From assembly GCF_008634025.1 (NCBI RefSeq), contig NZ_PDCM01000001.1:3690501-3754500 (forward strand): a stretch of DNA of 64,000 bases, given 5' to 3'. Each line of letters opens with the position of its first letter. Position 1 is the first letter of the stretch. The position numbers and the translations under genes are program-made. Below, piece after piece: positions 1 to 8,509 of this stretch. The notes under the pieces are model-generated. The model was not told the origin of the DNA. It saw only the letters and a list, made by a program, of their open reading frames with translations, and ran no database searches. Origin of the DNA: Streptomyces albofaciens JCM 4342. Lineage in GTDB: Bacteria; Actinomycetota; Actinomycetes; Streptomycetales; Streptomycetaceae.

Positions 1-123
1 GATGAGGGCTCCCTCCCACTTGATGGGGTAAGGCTCCCAGTAGACGACTGGGTTGATAGGCCAGATATGGAAGACCGGTAACGGTTGGAGTTGACTGGTA
101 CTAATAGGCCGAGGGCTTGTCCT
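1..123 (+). rRNA. 23S ribosomal RNA, 3' end (partial)
   Basis: The window opens inside the last ~120 bases of a 23S rRNA gene. The sequence around 40-120 (ACTGGGTTGATAGGCC, then GGAAGACCGGTAACGG and TGGTACTAATAGGCCGAGGG) is the conserved 3' terminal part of actinobacterial 23S rRNA. The 3' boundary is estimated from the usual end of Streptomyces 23S and could be off by a few bases. The ~73-base spacer to the 5S gene holds no tRNA. Confidence 0.96.
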
Positions 124-196
124 CAGTTGCTCGCGTCCACTGTGTTTGTTCTGAAGTAACGAACTCGCCTTGCTGGCTGGAGTTCATCTTCATAGT

Positions 197-315
197 GTTT
201 CGGTGGTCATAGCGTTAGGGAAACGCCCGGTTACATTCCGAACCCGGAAGCTAAGCCTTTCAGCGCCGATGGTACTGCAGGGGGGACCCTGTGGGAGAGT
301 AGGACGCCGCCGAAC
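197..315 (+). rRNA. 5S ribosomal RNA
   Basis: A complete 5S gene of about 119 bases starts with GTTTCGGTGGTCATAGCG, has the conserved loop CCGAACCCGGAAGCTAAGCC near 240, and ends with CGCCGCCGAAC, which pairs with the 5' end to form helix I. It lies about 73 bases after the 23S end in the normal 16S-23S-5S order, so it is the last gene of an rRNA operon. Confidence 0.97.
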
Positions 316-327
316 AGTTTTTGTGGG

Positions 328-356
328 AAAGCCCCGCACCGTATGGTGCGGGGCTT
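328..356 (+). terminator. rRNA operon terminator
   Basis: Thirteen bases after the 5S gene, AAAGCCCCGCACC and GGTGCGGGGCTTT form a near-perfect 13-bp stem with a GTAT loop, followed by a short T-rich tract. This is the classical intrinsic terminator position for an rrn operon. Confidence 0.93.
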
Positions 357-540
357 TTCCGCGTTTTACGGGCTCCTACGGGCTTCTACGGGTCCTGTTT
401 CCGAACCACCGGCGGCCGGCGGTCGCTTTTTTGGTGGTTATCGGGTGGTATCCGGACAGGGGCCCCGCGGTGTGGCGAACTGTAGTGGCCAGGTAAGGTC
501 AGGGGGCATCGTCGGTACGTTCCCCACAGGAGGCCCCCGG

Positions 541-1149
541 GTGGAGGTCCAGGAGACGCGCGTCCAGACGGACCGTGTCCTCACCATCCCGAACATTCTG
601 AGCATGGCTCGTCTCGTCGGCGTGCCGGTGTTCCTGTGGTTGATCCTGTGGAAGGAGTTCGGCGGCCCGGACACCAAGTACTGGGCGCTGCTCGTGCTGG
701 CGCTCAGCGGCGTCAGCGACTACCTCGACGGCAAGCTGGCCCGCCGCTGGAACCAGATCAGCAGCCTGGGCCGGATCCTCGACCCGGCCGCCGACCGGCT
801 TTACATCCTGTCCACCCTCGTCGGCCTGACCTGGCGCGGAATCCTTCCGCTGTGGGTCACCGCGGCCCTGCTGGCGCGCGAACTGATGCTGCTGATCGCG
901 GTGGGCGCGCTCGCCCGGCACAAGTACGGCCCTCCCCAGGTGAACTTCCTGGGCAAGGCGGCTACATTCAACTTGATGTACGCCTTCCCGTTGCTGCTGC
1001 TCAGCGACGGAGAAGGCTGGCTCCACACGCTCGCCGCGATTTTCGGATGGGCGTTCGCCGGATGGGGTACAGCACTGTACTGGTGGGCAGGGATCCTCTA
1101 TGTGGTCCAGGTCCGCCGACTCATCAAGGCGGACAACAAGGCCGGCTGA
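541..1149 (+). CDS. CDP-alcohol phosphatidyltransferase family membrane protein
   Basis: 202 aa. A GTG start at 541 is chosen because AGGAGG lies at 528-533 with 7-base spacing; longer upstream starts lack one. The family signature DG-x2-AR-x8-G-x3-D-x3-D is complete (DGKLARR at the first part, then GRILDPAAD), so the enzyme should transfer a phosphatidyl group from CDP-diacylglycerol to an alcohol at the cytoplasmic membrane. Several hydrophobic segments follow. The family includes phosphatidylglycerophosphate, phosphatidylinositol phosphate and cardiolipin synthases; the acceptor cannot be told from the motif alone. It starts the conserved block that runs to the second MerR gene. Confidence 0.9.
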   Translation: MEVQETRVQTDRVLTIPNILSMARLVGVPVFLWLILWKEFGGPDTKYWALLVLALSGVSDYLDGKLARRWNQISSLGRILDPAADRLYILSTLVGLTWRGILPLWVTAALLARELMLLIAVGALARHKYGPPQVNFLGKAATFNLMYAFPLLLLSDGEGWLHTLAAIFGWAFAGWGTALYWWAGILYVVQVRRLIKADNKAG

Positions 1150-1160
1150 TCCCGCCGTAC

Positions 1161-1186
1161 CGGCACCTGGCAGGAACCAGGTGCCG
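1161..1186 (+). terminator. Hairpin after the phosphatidyltransferase gene
   Basis: CGGCACCTGG and CCAGGTGCCG form a perfect 10-bp stem with a 6-base loop 11 bases after the stop codon. There is no clear T-run, as is common in Streptomyces, so termination may be partial; the next gene begins about 80 bases further on. Confidence 0.6.
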
Positions 1187-1263
1187 AGGGCGCAGACCGA
1201 TAAGTCTCACGGGCGGGTGAAGTCGGCAAGACCGTCGTCTCTTTCGAGGAGGACGCTTCCGAC

Positions 1264-3759
1264 ATGAAGGCCGTTGTGATGGCCGGTGGCGAAGGCACCC
1301 GCCTTCGCCCCATGACGTCGAGTATGCCCAAGCCGCTGCTGCCGGTGGCCAACCGGCCGATCATGGAACATGTGCTGCGGCTGCTGAAACGGCATGGACT
1401 CAGTGAGACCGTGGTGACCGTGCAGTTCCTGGCGTCCCTCGTCAGGAACTACTTCGGTGACGGCGAAGAGCTCGGCATGGAGCTCACCTACGCCAACGAG
1501 GAAAAGCCGCTGGGAACGGCCGGCAGCGTGAAGAACGCCGAGGAGGCGCTTCGCGACGACGCTTTCCTGGTGATCTCCGGCGACGCGCTCACCGACTTCG
1601 ATCTCACCGATCTGATCCGCTTCCACAAGGAGAAGGGCGCGCTCGTCACCGTCTGCCTCACGAGGGTCCCCAATCCTCTGGAATTCGGCATCACCATTGT
1701 CGATGAAGACGGCAAGGTCGAGCGGTTCCTGGAGAAGCCCACCTGGGGCCAGGTCTTCTCCGACACGGTGAACACGGGCATCTACGTCATGGAGCCCGAA
1801 GTATTCGACTACGTGGAGCCCGATGTCCCGGTGGACTGGTCGGGTGATGTCTTCCCGCAGCTGATGAAGGAAGGCAAGCCGGTCTACGGCTATGTCGCCG
1901 AGGGCTACTGGGAAGACGTGGGCACCCACGAGAGCTATGTGAAGGCCCAGGCCGACGTCCTCGAAGGCAAGGTCGACGTGGACATCGACGGCTTCGAGAT
2001 CTCGCCGGGCGTCTGGGTCGCCGAGGGCGCCGAGGTGCACCCGGACGCCGTACTGCGCGGGCCGCTGTACATCGGCGACTACGCGAAGGTCGAGGCCGGC
2101 GCGGAGCTGCGCGAGCACACCATCGTGGGCTCCAACGTCGTCGTCAAGAGCGGTGCCTTCCTCCACAAGGCCGTGGTGCACGACAACGTGTACATCGGCC
2201 AGCAGAGCAATCTGCGCGGCTGTGTGATCGGCAAGAACACCGACGTCATGCGGGCGGCGCGGATCGAGGACGGAGCCGTCATCGGCGACGAGTGCCTCGT
2301 CGGTGAGGAATCGATTGTTCAGGGCAACGTACGGGTCTATCCGTTCAAGACCATCGAGGCCGGCGCGTTCGTCAACACCTCGGTGATCTGGGAGTCCCGC
2401 GGCCAGGCGCACCTCTTCGGCGCGCGCGGCGTGTCCGGCATCCTGAACGTCGAGATCACCCCCGAGGTGGCGGTGCGCCTCGCCGGCGCGTACGCCACGA
2501 CGCTGAAGAAGGGCTCCACGGTCACCATCGCCCGTGACCACTCCCGCGGCGCGCGGGCGCTCAAGCGAGCGATGATCTCCGCGCTCCAGGCCAGCGCCAT
2601 CGACGTACGGGACCTGGAGAACGTGCCGCTGCCGGTCGCCCGGCAGCAGACGGCCCGCGGCAGCGCGGGCGGGATCGTGGTCCGCACGACACCGGGCGTA
2701 CCGGACTCCGTCGACATCATGTTCCTGGACGAGCGGGGCGCCGACCTCTCCCTCGCGGGCCAGCGCAAGCTGGACCGGGTCTACGCGCGCCAGGAGTACC
2801 GCAGGGCCTTCCCCGGCGAGATAGGGGACCTGCACTTCCCCTCCAGCGTCTACGACTCGTACACCGGGTCGCTGCTGCGCTCGCTGGACACCGAGGGCAT
2901 CGGAGAGGCCGGCCTGAAGGTGGTCGTCGACGCCTCCAACGGCAGCGCCGGCCTGGTGCTGCCCAGCCTCCTCGGGCGGCTCGGCGTCGACTCGCTCACC
3001 ATCAACCCCGGCCTGGACGAGTCCCGGCCCACGGAGACCGCCGACGCGCGGCGTGCCGGGCTGGTCCGGCTCGGGGAGATCGTGGCCTCCGCGCGGGCGG
3101 CCTTCGGGGTGCGCTTCGACCCGGTCGGCGAGCGCCTGTCCCTGGTGGACGAGCGCGGCCGGATCATCGAGGACGACCGGGCGCTGCTGGTCATGCTCGA
3201 CCTGGTGGCCGCCGAGCGGCGCAGCGGGCGGGTGGCGCTGCCGGTGACCACGACCCGTATCGCGGAGCAGGTGGCCGCGTACCACGGTACGCAGGTGGAA
3301 TGGACGACCACCTCGCCCGACGACCTCACCCGGGTGGGGCGCGCGGACGACACCATCTTCGGCGGTGACGGCCGGGGCGGCTTCATCGTGCCGGAGTTCA
3401 GCAGCGTCTTCGACGGCGCGGCGGCGTTCGTGCGGCTGATCGGGCTGGTGGCGCGTACGCAGCTCACGCTCAGCCAGATCGACGCGCGGATCCCGCGGGC
3501 CCATGTGCTCAAGCGGGACCTGGCCACGCCGTGGGCGGTCAAGGGCCTGGTCATGCGCCATGTGGTGGAAGCCGCGGGCGACCGGTCGGTGGACACGACC
3601 GACGGTGTACGGGTCGTGGAGGCCGACGGGCGCTGGGTGCTGGTGCTGCCGGACCCGGCGGAGGCCGTCACCCATCTGTGGGCGGAGGGCCCGGACGACG
3701 CCTCGGCCCAGCAGCTGCTGGACGAGTGGTCGGCCGTGGTGGACAGCGCCGGCCGCTGA
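1264..3759 (+). CDS. Mannose-1-phosphate guanylyltransferase / phosphomannomutase-like fusion
   Basis: 831 aa; ATG preceded by GAGGAGG. Residues ~1-235 are a nucleotidyltransferase: [12 protein letters not shown] near residue 7 and the lysine in [11 protein letters not shown] are the sugar-nucleotide binding motifs. Residues ~250-370 carry a left-handed beta-helix (hexapeptide) stretch. Residues ~385-831 resemble alpha-D-phosphohexomutases, but the usual catalytic T-x-SHNP loop is replaced by [10 protein letters not shown], and the metal loop DGDGDR reads GGDGRGG. The C-terminal module is therefore probably not a working mutase and may be structural or regulatory. Likely product is GDP-mannose (or another NDP-hexose) for cell-envelope glycans; substrate specificity is inferred. 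Confidence 0.88.
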   Translation: MKAVVMAGGEGTRLRPMTSSMPKPLLPVANRPIMEHVLRLLKRHGLSETVVTVQFLASLVRNYFGDGEELGMELTYANEEKPLGTAGSVKNAEEALRDDAFLVISGDALTDFDLTDLIRFHKEKGALVTVCLTRVPNPLEFGITIVDEDGKVERFLEKPTWGQVFSDTVNTGIYVMEPEVFDYVEPDVPVDWSGDVFPQLMKEGKPVYGYVAEGYWEDVGTHESYVKAQADVLEGKVDVDIDGFEISPGVWVAEGAEVHPDAVLRGPLYIGDYAKVEAGAELREHTIVGSNVVVKSGAFLHKAVVHDNVYIGQQSNLRGCVIGKNTDVMRAARIEDGAVIGDECLVGEESIVQGNVRVYPFKTIEAGAFVNTSVIWESRGQAHLFGARGVSGILNVEITPEVAVRLAGAYATTLKKGSTVTIARDHSRGARALKRAMISALQASAIDVRDLENVPLPVARQQTARGSAGGIVVRTTPGVPDSVDIMFLDERGADLSLAGQRKLDRVYARQEYRRAFPGEIGDLHFPSSVYDSYTGSLLRSLDTEGIGEAGLKVVVDASNGSAGLVLPSLLGRLGVDSLTINPGLDESRPTETADARRAGLVRLGEIVASARAAFGVRFDPVGERLSLVDERGRIIEDDRALLVMLDLVAAERRSGRVALPVTTTRIAEQVAAYHGTQVEWTTTSPDDLTRVGRADDTIFGGDGRGGFIVPEFSSVFDGAAAFVRLIGLVARTQLTLSQIDARIPRAHVLKRDLATPWAVKGLVMRHVVEAAGDRSVDTTDGVRVVEADGRWVLVLPDPAEAVTHLWAEGPDDASAQQLLDEWSAVVDSAGR

Positions 3760-3799
3760 AGCACGGCCGTCCGGGCGTGACCGCGTCCGGACCGTCCCG

Positions 3800-3842
3800 T
3801 GGCCCCACCGGCGTGCCGCGATTCGGCACGCCGGTGGGGCCA
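3800..3842 (+). terminator. Perfect 19-bp hairpin terminator
   Basis: Positions 3800-3818 (TGGCCCCACCGG...) pair perfectly with 3824-3842 around a 5-base loop, 40 bases after the stop codon of the fusion gene. It separates that gene from the DUF881 operon. Confidence 0.9.
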
Positions 3843-3880
3843 TTGGGTGACTGCGGCGCCGACGTGCGACGATGTGCGGC

Positions 3881-4795
3881 ATGTCGCAGCAGCGCCCCGA
3901 TCGGAGCACCCCCCAGCAGGCCTCGCGCCCCGATGCCTCGATGTCGCTGCTGACCAACGTCATGGACCACGCCCTGGACGACGGGTACGCGGAAGCGGCG
4001 GCCCGTAAGAGCGAGGCGGGGGTGCGCGGCCTCCCCCGAACGCTGCGGGCGAAGTTGGGGCTGGCCGCGGGCCTGGTGCTCGCCGCGGTGGTGGTGACGG
4101 TCGGTGCCGCCCAGGCGCGGATATCGGCGCCCACGCTGGCCAAGGAGCGCGAGGAGCTGATCAGCCGCATCGAGCACGGCACGGCCGACGCCGACGCGGT
4201 GCAGAAGCGTGTCGACAAGCTCCGCGACGACGTGGGCACCATGCAGCGCGAGGCGCTGCGCAAGCACGGCGGCGACAAGGCCGAGCTGCTCGCGCTGCTG
4301 GCGGGCTCGACCCAGGTGACCGGGCCCGGCGTGAAACTCGTCGTCGACGACGCGAAGTCGGCGCAGTCCAGTGGCGGCGGCCCGCGCGAGAGCAGCGGCT
4401 TTTCGGACACCGGGCGGCTGCGCGACCGCGATCTGCAACGGGTCGTCAACGGCCTCTGGGCGTCCGGCGCCGAGGCCGTCTCCGTCAACGGGCAGCGGCT
4501 CACGTCCCTCTCGGCGATCAGGGCCGCCGGAGAGGCCATACTGGTCGACAACAAACCGCTGGTGCCGCCGTACACGGTGCTGGCGGTGGGGGACGGGCAG
4601 AAGCTCGCCACCGCGTTCCAGGACAGTGCGGACGGGCAGTACTTGCGCGTACTGCAGAAGAACTACGGGATCCGTACGAAGATTTCCGCCGAGAACGGGG
4701 TCACGCTGCCGCCCGCGCCCAGTTTGATCGTACGTACAGCACAGCCGAAGGCCGGTGCCCAGGGCGGCACCGACACAGGGAAGGGCACATCGTGA
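3881..4795 (+). CDS. DUF881 family membrane-anchored protein (first copy)
   Basis: About 304 aa. ATG at 3872 or 3881 are both possible; neither has a strong Shine-Dalgarno. A basic N-terminal ~60 residues precede one hydrophobic segment (LGLAAGLVLAAVVVTVGAA), then a coiled-coil-like stretch (residues ~90-140), then the DUF881 domain with the signatures VTGPGVKLVVDDA and GAEAVSVNGQRLT. The bulk should lie outside the membrane. Family members sit beside the small basic protein in most Gram-positive genomes and are linked to cell division or cell-envelope assembly, but no reaction is known. It overlaps the next gene by four bases (GTGA), so the two are translationally coupled. Confidence 0.85.
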   Translation: MSQQRPDRSTPQQASRPDASMSLLTNVMDHALDDGYAEAAARKSEAGVRGLPRTLRAKLGLAAGLVLAAVVVTVGAAQARISAPTLAKEREELISRIEHGTADADAVQKRVDKLRDDVGTMQREALRKHGGDKAELLALLAGSTQVTGPGVKLVVDDAKSAQSSGGGPRESSGFSDTGRLRDRDLQRVVNGLWASGAEAVSVNGQRLTSLSAIRAAGEAILVDNKPLVPPYTVLAVGDGQKLATAFQDSADGQYLRVLQKNYGIRTKISAENGVTLPPAPSLIVRTAQPKAGAQGGTDTGKGTS

Positions 4796-5124
4796 TCGCC
4801 GTACTGGGCCTCATCGTGGGAGTCGTGGTCGGGCTTGTGGTCCGACCCGTGGTGCCGACGGTGGTCGAGCCCTACCTGCCGATCGCTGTCGTCGCGGCGC
4901 TGGACGCCGTCTTCGGCGGTCTGCGCGCGATGCTGGACGGCATCTTCGACGACAAGGTCTTCGTCGTCTCGTTCCTGTCCAACGTGGTGGTCGCCGCGCT
5001 CATCGTCTTCCTCGGCGACAAGCTCGGCGTCGGCGCCCAGCTGTCCACCGGTGTGGTCGTCGTACTGGGCATCCGCATCTTCTCCAACGCCGCGGCCATC
5101 CGCCGGCACGTCTTCAGGGCCTGA
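4792..5124 (+). CDS. Small basic protein family (DUF1290) membrane protein
   Basis: 110 aa, GTG start inside the stop region of the preceding DUF881 gene (GTGA overlap). It is almost entirely hydrophobic: three or four predicted membrane segments, beginning with VLGLIVGVVVGLVVRP and ending with ISTGVVVVLGIRIF-like sequence, with a basic C-terminus (IRRHVFRA). Members of this family (called Sbp in Bacillus) are found between DUF881 genes next to division genes. Function is unknown; the strict gene order suggests it forms a membrane complex with the two DUF881 proteins. Confidence 0.85.
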   Translation: MIAVLGLIVGVVVGLVVRPVVPTVVEPYLPIAVVAALDAVFGGLRAMLDGIFDDKVFVVSFLSNVVVAALIVFLGDKLGVGAQLSTGVVVVLGIRIFSNAAAIRRHVFRA

Positions 5125-6077
5125 TGCCGATGGGTACCGACGAGAATCCCGGGCGGGACGGTACGACGCCGGAGCCGGGCCGGACGCCGGAGGAGCCCCG
5201 TACGGCACGGCCCGCGGGGCCGGACCGGCCCGCCGACCGCCGGCCGATGCCGCCGGAGAGCAGGGCGGCGGACCGTAGGGCCGACGGGGGACATGCTGCG
5301 GACGGGGCGCCGGACGGTACGGAACCGGCCACGGAGGCTGACGCGCCGGAGCCGGCGATGACCGGGCGGCAGCGCCTGGTGGCCGGTCTGTGGCCGCCGC
5401 GGCTGACCCGTGCTCAACTGATCGTGGCCCTGCTGCTGTTCATTCTCGGACTCGGCCTGGCAATTCAGGTACGTTCCACCAGTGACAGCAGTGCGCTGCG
5501 GGGCGCGCGGCAGGAGGACCTGGTGCGCATCCTGGATGAATTGGACAACCGTTCGCAGCGCCTGACGGATGAACAGCGCAGACTGGAAGGGCAGAAGACC
5601 GAGCTGGAGAACAGCTCGGACCAGGCCGAGGAGGCCCGTAAGCAGACCGTGGAGAAGGAGCAGCAGCTCGGCGTGCTGGCGGGGACGGTGGCGGCGCAGG
5701 GGCCGGGCATCAACCTCACCATCAACGACCCGACGCACTCCGTCGAGGCGGACAAACTCCTGGACACCATCCAGGAGTTGCGGGCGGCCGGGGCCGAGGC
5801 CATCCAGATCAACGACGTGCGGATCGTGGCCGGTTCGTATGTCTCGGACGTCCGTGGTGGCGTGGAGGTGGACGGCAAGCGGGTCGCCCAGCCGTACCGC
5901 TTCAAGGTGATCGGCAAGCCCGAGGACCTGGAGCCCGCGCTGAACATCCCGGGCGGAGTGGTGCAGACTTTGGAAAAGGAGCAGGCCACAGTGTCGGTGA
6001 GCCGTGAGGAGAAGATCATTGTGGATGCCTTGCGGGAGGCGAAGCGGCCTGACTACGCTCGGTCGTCATCGCGGTGA
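5124..6077 (+). CDS. DUF881 family membrane-anchored protein (second copy)
   Basis: 317 aa. ATG at 5124 overlaps the previous stop by one base (TGATG), giving three coupled genes. The first ~85 residues are acidic and proline-rich and unrelated to the first copy, followed by a membrane anchor (LIVALLLFILGLGLAIQV), a long coiled-coil (about residues 110-180, DELDNRSQRLTDEQRRLEGQ), and the DUF881 domain with QGPGINLTINDP and GAEAIQINDVRIV. The two DUF881 proteins share architecture but little sequence in their cytoplasmic tails. A role at the division site or in envelope assembly is inferred from context only. Confidence 0.86.
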   Translation: MPMGTDENPGRDGTTPEPGRTPEEPRTARPAGPDRPADRRPMPPESRAADRRADGGHAADGAPDGTEPATEADAPEPAMTGRQRLVAGLWPPRLTRAQLIVALLLFILGLGLAIQVRSTSDSSALRGARQEDLVRILDELDNRSQRLTDEQRRLEGQKTELENSSDQAEEARKQTVEKEQQLGVLAGTVAAQGPGINLTINDPTHSVEADKLLDTIQELRAAGAEAIQINDVRIVAGSYVSDVRGGVEVDGKRVAQPYRFKVIGKPEDLEPALNIPGGVVQTLEKEQATVSVSREEKIIVDALREAKRPDYARSSSR

Positions 6078-6267
6078 GTGAGCCACGTATGGGGACAGCC
6101 CGGGTCGGGCATGAGGCAGCGGGGGGTCGGCGCACCGTACGGGTGGTGCGTGGTGGAAACTGTGTGGAGGCCACGGACGTTCACCGGATGTCCGGATCGG
6201 CCGGTGTGTGCATCGAGGGTTCGTCCTGCCCCACGGGCGGGTCTGTTTCGTTCAAGGGGAATCGCCC

Positions 6268-7032
6268 GTGAAGTTGTTTGCAAAGCTGTTCGGCAAGAGC
6301 GCACGCCAGGAGGGCGGCACCGGCTCGGCGAAGCACCGAGCCCCGCGCCAGCCCGAGGAGAGCGGCGCCGCTCAGGAGCGCCCGCTCTTCCGTGACCAGG
6401 TCGGCGCGCCCGGCGCCGGTTCTGTTGACCCCTCCATGTCCGGCCGCATAGGTTCCCAGGGACCGTCGGCCGCGAACACGGGTGGAGGGGTTTCCTTGCC
6501 GGTCTGTACGAGGTGCGGTCACCGCAACGCCGAGGCGAGCCGGTTCTGCTCCAACTGTGGAGCGCCGCTGCGCCCCGGCGCGCAGGCGGAGCGTGCCTCC
6601 GAGACGACCTCGACCATCTCCATCTCGGGGCTGGAGGCCTACGACGCGGAGACCACGGGGCAGACGGCGATCCCGTCGCTGTCCCCCGAGGCACAGGCGG
6701 CCGTCGAGGCGCTGCCGATGGGCTCGGCCCTGCTGGTGGTGCGCCGCGGTCCGAATTCGGGCAGCCGCTTCCTGCTGGACGGCGACCTGACGACGGCCGG
6801 CCGCCATCCGCAGAGCGACATCTTCCTGGACGATGTCACCGTCTCGCGTCGCCACGTGGAGTTCCGCCGCGGCCAGGACGGCACCTTCACCGTCGCCGAT
6901 GTCGGCAGCCTGAACGGCACCTACGTCAACCGTGAGCGGATCGACTCGGTCCTGCTCGCCAACGGTGACGAGGTGCAGATCGGCAAGTTCCGGCTGGTCT
7001 TCTACGCCAGCCAGCGGGGCGTCGGCTTCTGA
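6268..7032 (+). CDS. garA: GarA/OdhI-like FHA-domain protein with zinc ribbon
   Basis: 254 aa; GTG at 6268 with AAGGGGA upstream. A treble-clef style zinc ribbon lies at residues 80-97 (C80-x2-C83 ... C94-x2-C97). The motif ASETTST at ~110-116 matches the conserved ETTS phosphothreonine site of GarA/OdhI, and a C-terminal FHA domain (about 155-250) has GRHPQSDIFLDD, SRRHVEF and GSLNGTYVN. In mycobacteria and corynebacteria the unphosphorylated protein binds and inhibits 2-oxoglutarate dehydrogenase, and PknG/PknB phosphorylation makes the FHA domain bind its own tail. The same control of the glutamate/TCA node is the likely role here; the zinc ribbon N-terminus is longer than in GarA. Confidence 0.86.
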   Translation: MKLFAKLFGKSARQEGGTGSAKHRAPRQPEESGAAQERPLFRDQVGAPGAGSVDPSMSGRIGSQGPSAANTGGGVSLPVCTRCGHRNAEASRFCSNCGAPLRPGAQAERASETTSTISISGLEAYDAETTGQTAIPSLSPEAQAAVEALPMGSALLVVRRGPNSGSRFLLDGDLTTAGRHPQSDIFLDDVTVSRRHVEFRRGQDGTFTVADVGSLNGTYVNRERIDSVLLANGDEVQIGKFRLVFYASQRGVGF

Positions 7033-7049
7033 CCGGCCAAGGAAGGCAT

Positions 7050-7796
7050 ATGCACCGCACTGGGCCGGGCGGTGCCGGGTCGGCCGGCACCGCCGCGGAC
7101 GGCAAGCTGATGAGCATCGGTACGGTGCTCAACACGCTGCGCGACGAGTTCCCCGAGGTCACCATCTCCAAGATCCGCTTCTTGGAGGCCGAGGGGCTCG
7201 TCGAGCCGCGGCGCACCCCGTCCGGCTACCGGAAGTTCAGCACGGACGACGTGGCCCGGCTGGCGTCCGTCCTGCGGATGCAGCGTGACCACTATCTTCC
7301 GCTGAAAGTGATCCGCGAGCATCTCGACGCCGTGGCGCGCGGCGAGCAGGTGCAGCTGCCGGCGCCCGCCGCACCCGCGGGGGAGCTGTTCGAGGGGCTG
7401 GGCGAGCCGGCCGGCGACCGGCCCACGGCCGCCCGCATCGGCCGGGCCGAGCTGCTGGCCGCCGCGGAGGTCGAGGAGGCCGAGCTCGCCGACTGGGAGT
7501 CGTACGGCCTCATCGTCCCGGACGACGGGGGCGGCTACGACATCGAGGCCGTCACGGTCGCCAAACTCGTCGCCGAGCTCGGGCGCTTCGGTCTGGAACC
7601 GCGCCATCTGCGGACGGTGAAGGCGGCGGCCGAGCGGGAGGCCAATCTGGTCGAACAGGTCGTGGCGCCGCTGCGCCGCCACCGCAATCCGCAGACCAGG
7701 CAGCATGCCGAGACGACGGCCAGAGAGCTGGCCACGCTGTCCGTACGGCTGCACGCCGCACTGGTCCAGTCCGCCCTGCGCGTCCGCCTGACGTGA
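7050..7796 (+). CDS. ftsR: FtsR-type MerR-family transcriptional regulator
   Basis: 248 aa, 17 bases after the FHA gene with AAGGAAGG in front of ATG, so co-transcribed. The N-terminal winged helix (residues ~22-85) has SIGTVLNTLRDEFPEVTISK and EPRRTPSGYRKFS, the pattern of the actinobacterial FtsR family; a linker rich in Ala/Pro is followed by a C-terminal helical region. In Corynebacterium FtsR activates ftsZ. The immediate context (GarA-like before, bifunctional nuclease and a second MerR after) is the same as in other actinobacteria, which supports the name. Confidence 0.88.
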   Translation: MHRTGPGGAGSAGTAADGKLMSIGTVLNTLRDEFPEVTISKIRFLEAEGLVEPRRTPSGYRKFSTDDVARLASVLRMQRDHYLPLKVIREHLDAVARGEQVQLPAPAAPAGELFEGLGEPAGDRPTAARIGRAELLAAAEVEEAELADWESYGLIVPDDGGGYDIEAVTVAKLVAELGRFGLEPRHLRTVKAAAEREANLVEQVVAPLRRHRNPQTRQHAETTARELATLSVRLHAALVQSALRVRLT

Positions 7797-7837
7797 GCAA
7801 TGGGTGGCCCGACTACCCAAACCGGCCGGGCACGTCC

Positions 7838-7849
7838 TAGGGTTGCTGT
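7838..7849 (+). promoter_or_regulatory. Promoter giving a leaderless bifunctional-nuclease mRNA
   Basis: TAGGGT (7838-7843) lies six bases before the GTG at 7850, and there is no Shine-Dalgarno, the arrangement of leaderless Streptomyces genes. Upstream, TGGGT and ACCCA (about 7801-7819) form a small inverted repeat that could be an operator. No good -35 box is visible. Confidence 0.5.
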
Positions 7850-8323
7850 GTGAACGAGCTCGATGTCGTGGGTGTCCGGGTGGAAATGCCTTCCAACCAA
7901 CCGATCGTGCTCCTACGGGAGGTAGGAGGCGACCGTTACCTGCCCATTTGGATCGGGCCGGGGGAGGCCACCGCCATCGCCTTCGCCCAGCAGGGGATGG
8001 CCCCTGCCAGGCCGCTGACGCACGATCTCTTCAAGGACGTGCTGGAAGCGGTGGGCCAGGAACTGACCCAGGTCCGCATCACGGACCTGCGCGAGGGGGT
8101 CTTCTATGCCGAACTGGTCTTCGCCAGCGGTGTCGAGGTCAGTGCCCGTCCGTCCGACGCCATAGCGCTGGCGCTGCGTACCGGCACGCCGATCTACGGG
8201 ACCGACGGGGTCCTCGACGACGCGGGCATCGCCATCCCGGACGAGCAGGAGGACGAGGTGGAGAAGTTCCGCGAGTTCCTCGACCAGATCTCGCCCGAGG
8301 ACTTCGGCACCAACAGCCAGTGA
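7850..8323 (+). CDS. Bifunctional nuclease family protein (DUF151/BFN)
   Basis: 157 aa. The BFN domain spans nearly the whole protein: VVGVRVEMPSNQPIVLLRE, then RYLPIWIGPGEATAIA and the conserved ARPSDAIALALRTGTPIY block. The acidic C-terminus (EQEDEVEKFREFLDQISPED) is typical of the actinobacterial form. Plant members have DNase and RNase activity; the mycobacterial homologue is uncharacterised and the biochemical role here is unknown. GTG start with no ribosome-binding site, probably leaderless. Followed by a strong terminator, so it forms its own short unit. Confidence 0.9.
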   Translation: MNELDVVGVRVEMPSNQPIVLLREVGGDRYLPIWIGPGEATAIAFAQQGMAPARPLTHDLFKDVLEAVGQELTQVRITDLREGVFYAELVFASGVEVSARPSDAIALALRTGTPIYGTDGVLDDAGIAIPDEQEDEVEKFREFLDQISPEDFGTNSQ

Positions 8324-8326
8324 GCC

Positions 8327-8357
8327 GGATGCGCGGAAGGCCGCCTTCCGCGCATCC
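8327..8357 (+). terminator. Perfect 14-bp hairpin terminator
   Basis: GGATGCGCGGAAGG pairs perfectly with CCTTCCGCGCATCC around a three-base loop, four bases after the stop codon of the bifunctional nuclease gene. Confidence 0.88.
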
Positions 8358-8509
8358 GATTAGCCTTTCCCCGAGCGGGGACACGAGAAACCACTCGCAA
8401 GGTGATTATCACTCGGCGTGGCGAGCGCGGCGATCGTTGACGCACCCCGAGTGACTGCATACCGTCGATAGGGCAGGTCCCGTCCGGGACGTGGAGGACG
8501 GAGGTCGGC

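Noticed and set aside
124..196. tRNA in the 23S-5S spacer
   Set aside because: No cloverleaf or CCA-type end could be drawn in the 73 bases.
1207..4611. 1134-aa open frame on the minus strand opposite the nucleotidyltransferase fusion
   Set aside because: Shadow frame created by high GC; the plus-strand gene has clear motifs, and the antisense product is a low-complexity Arg/His/Gly-rich sequence with no domain.
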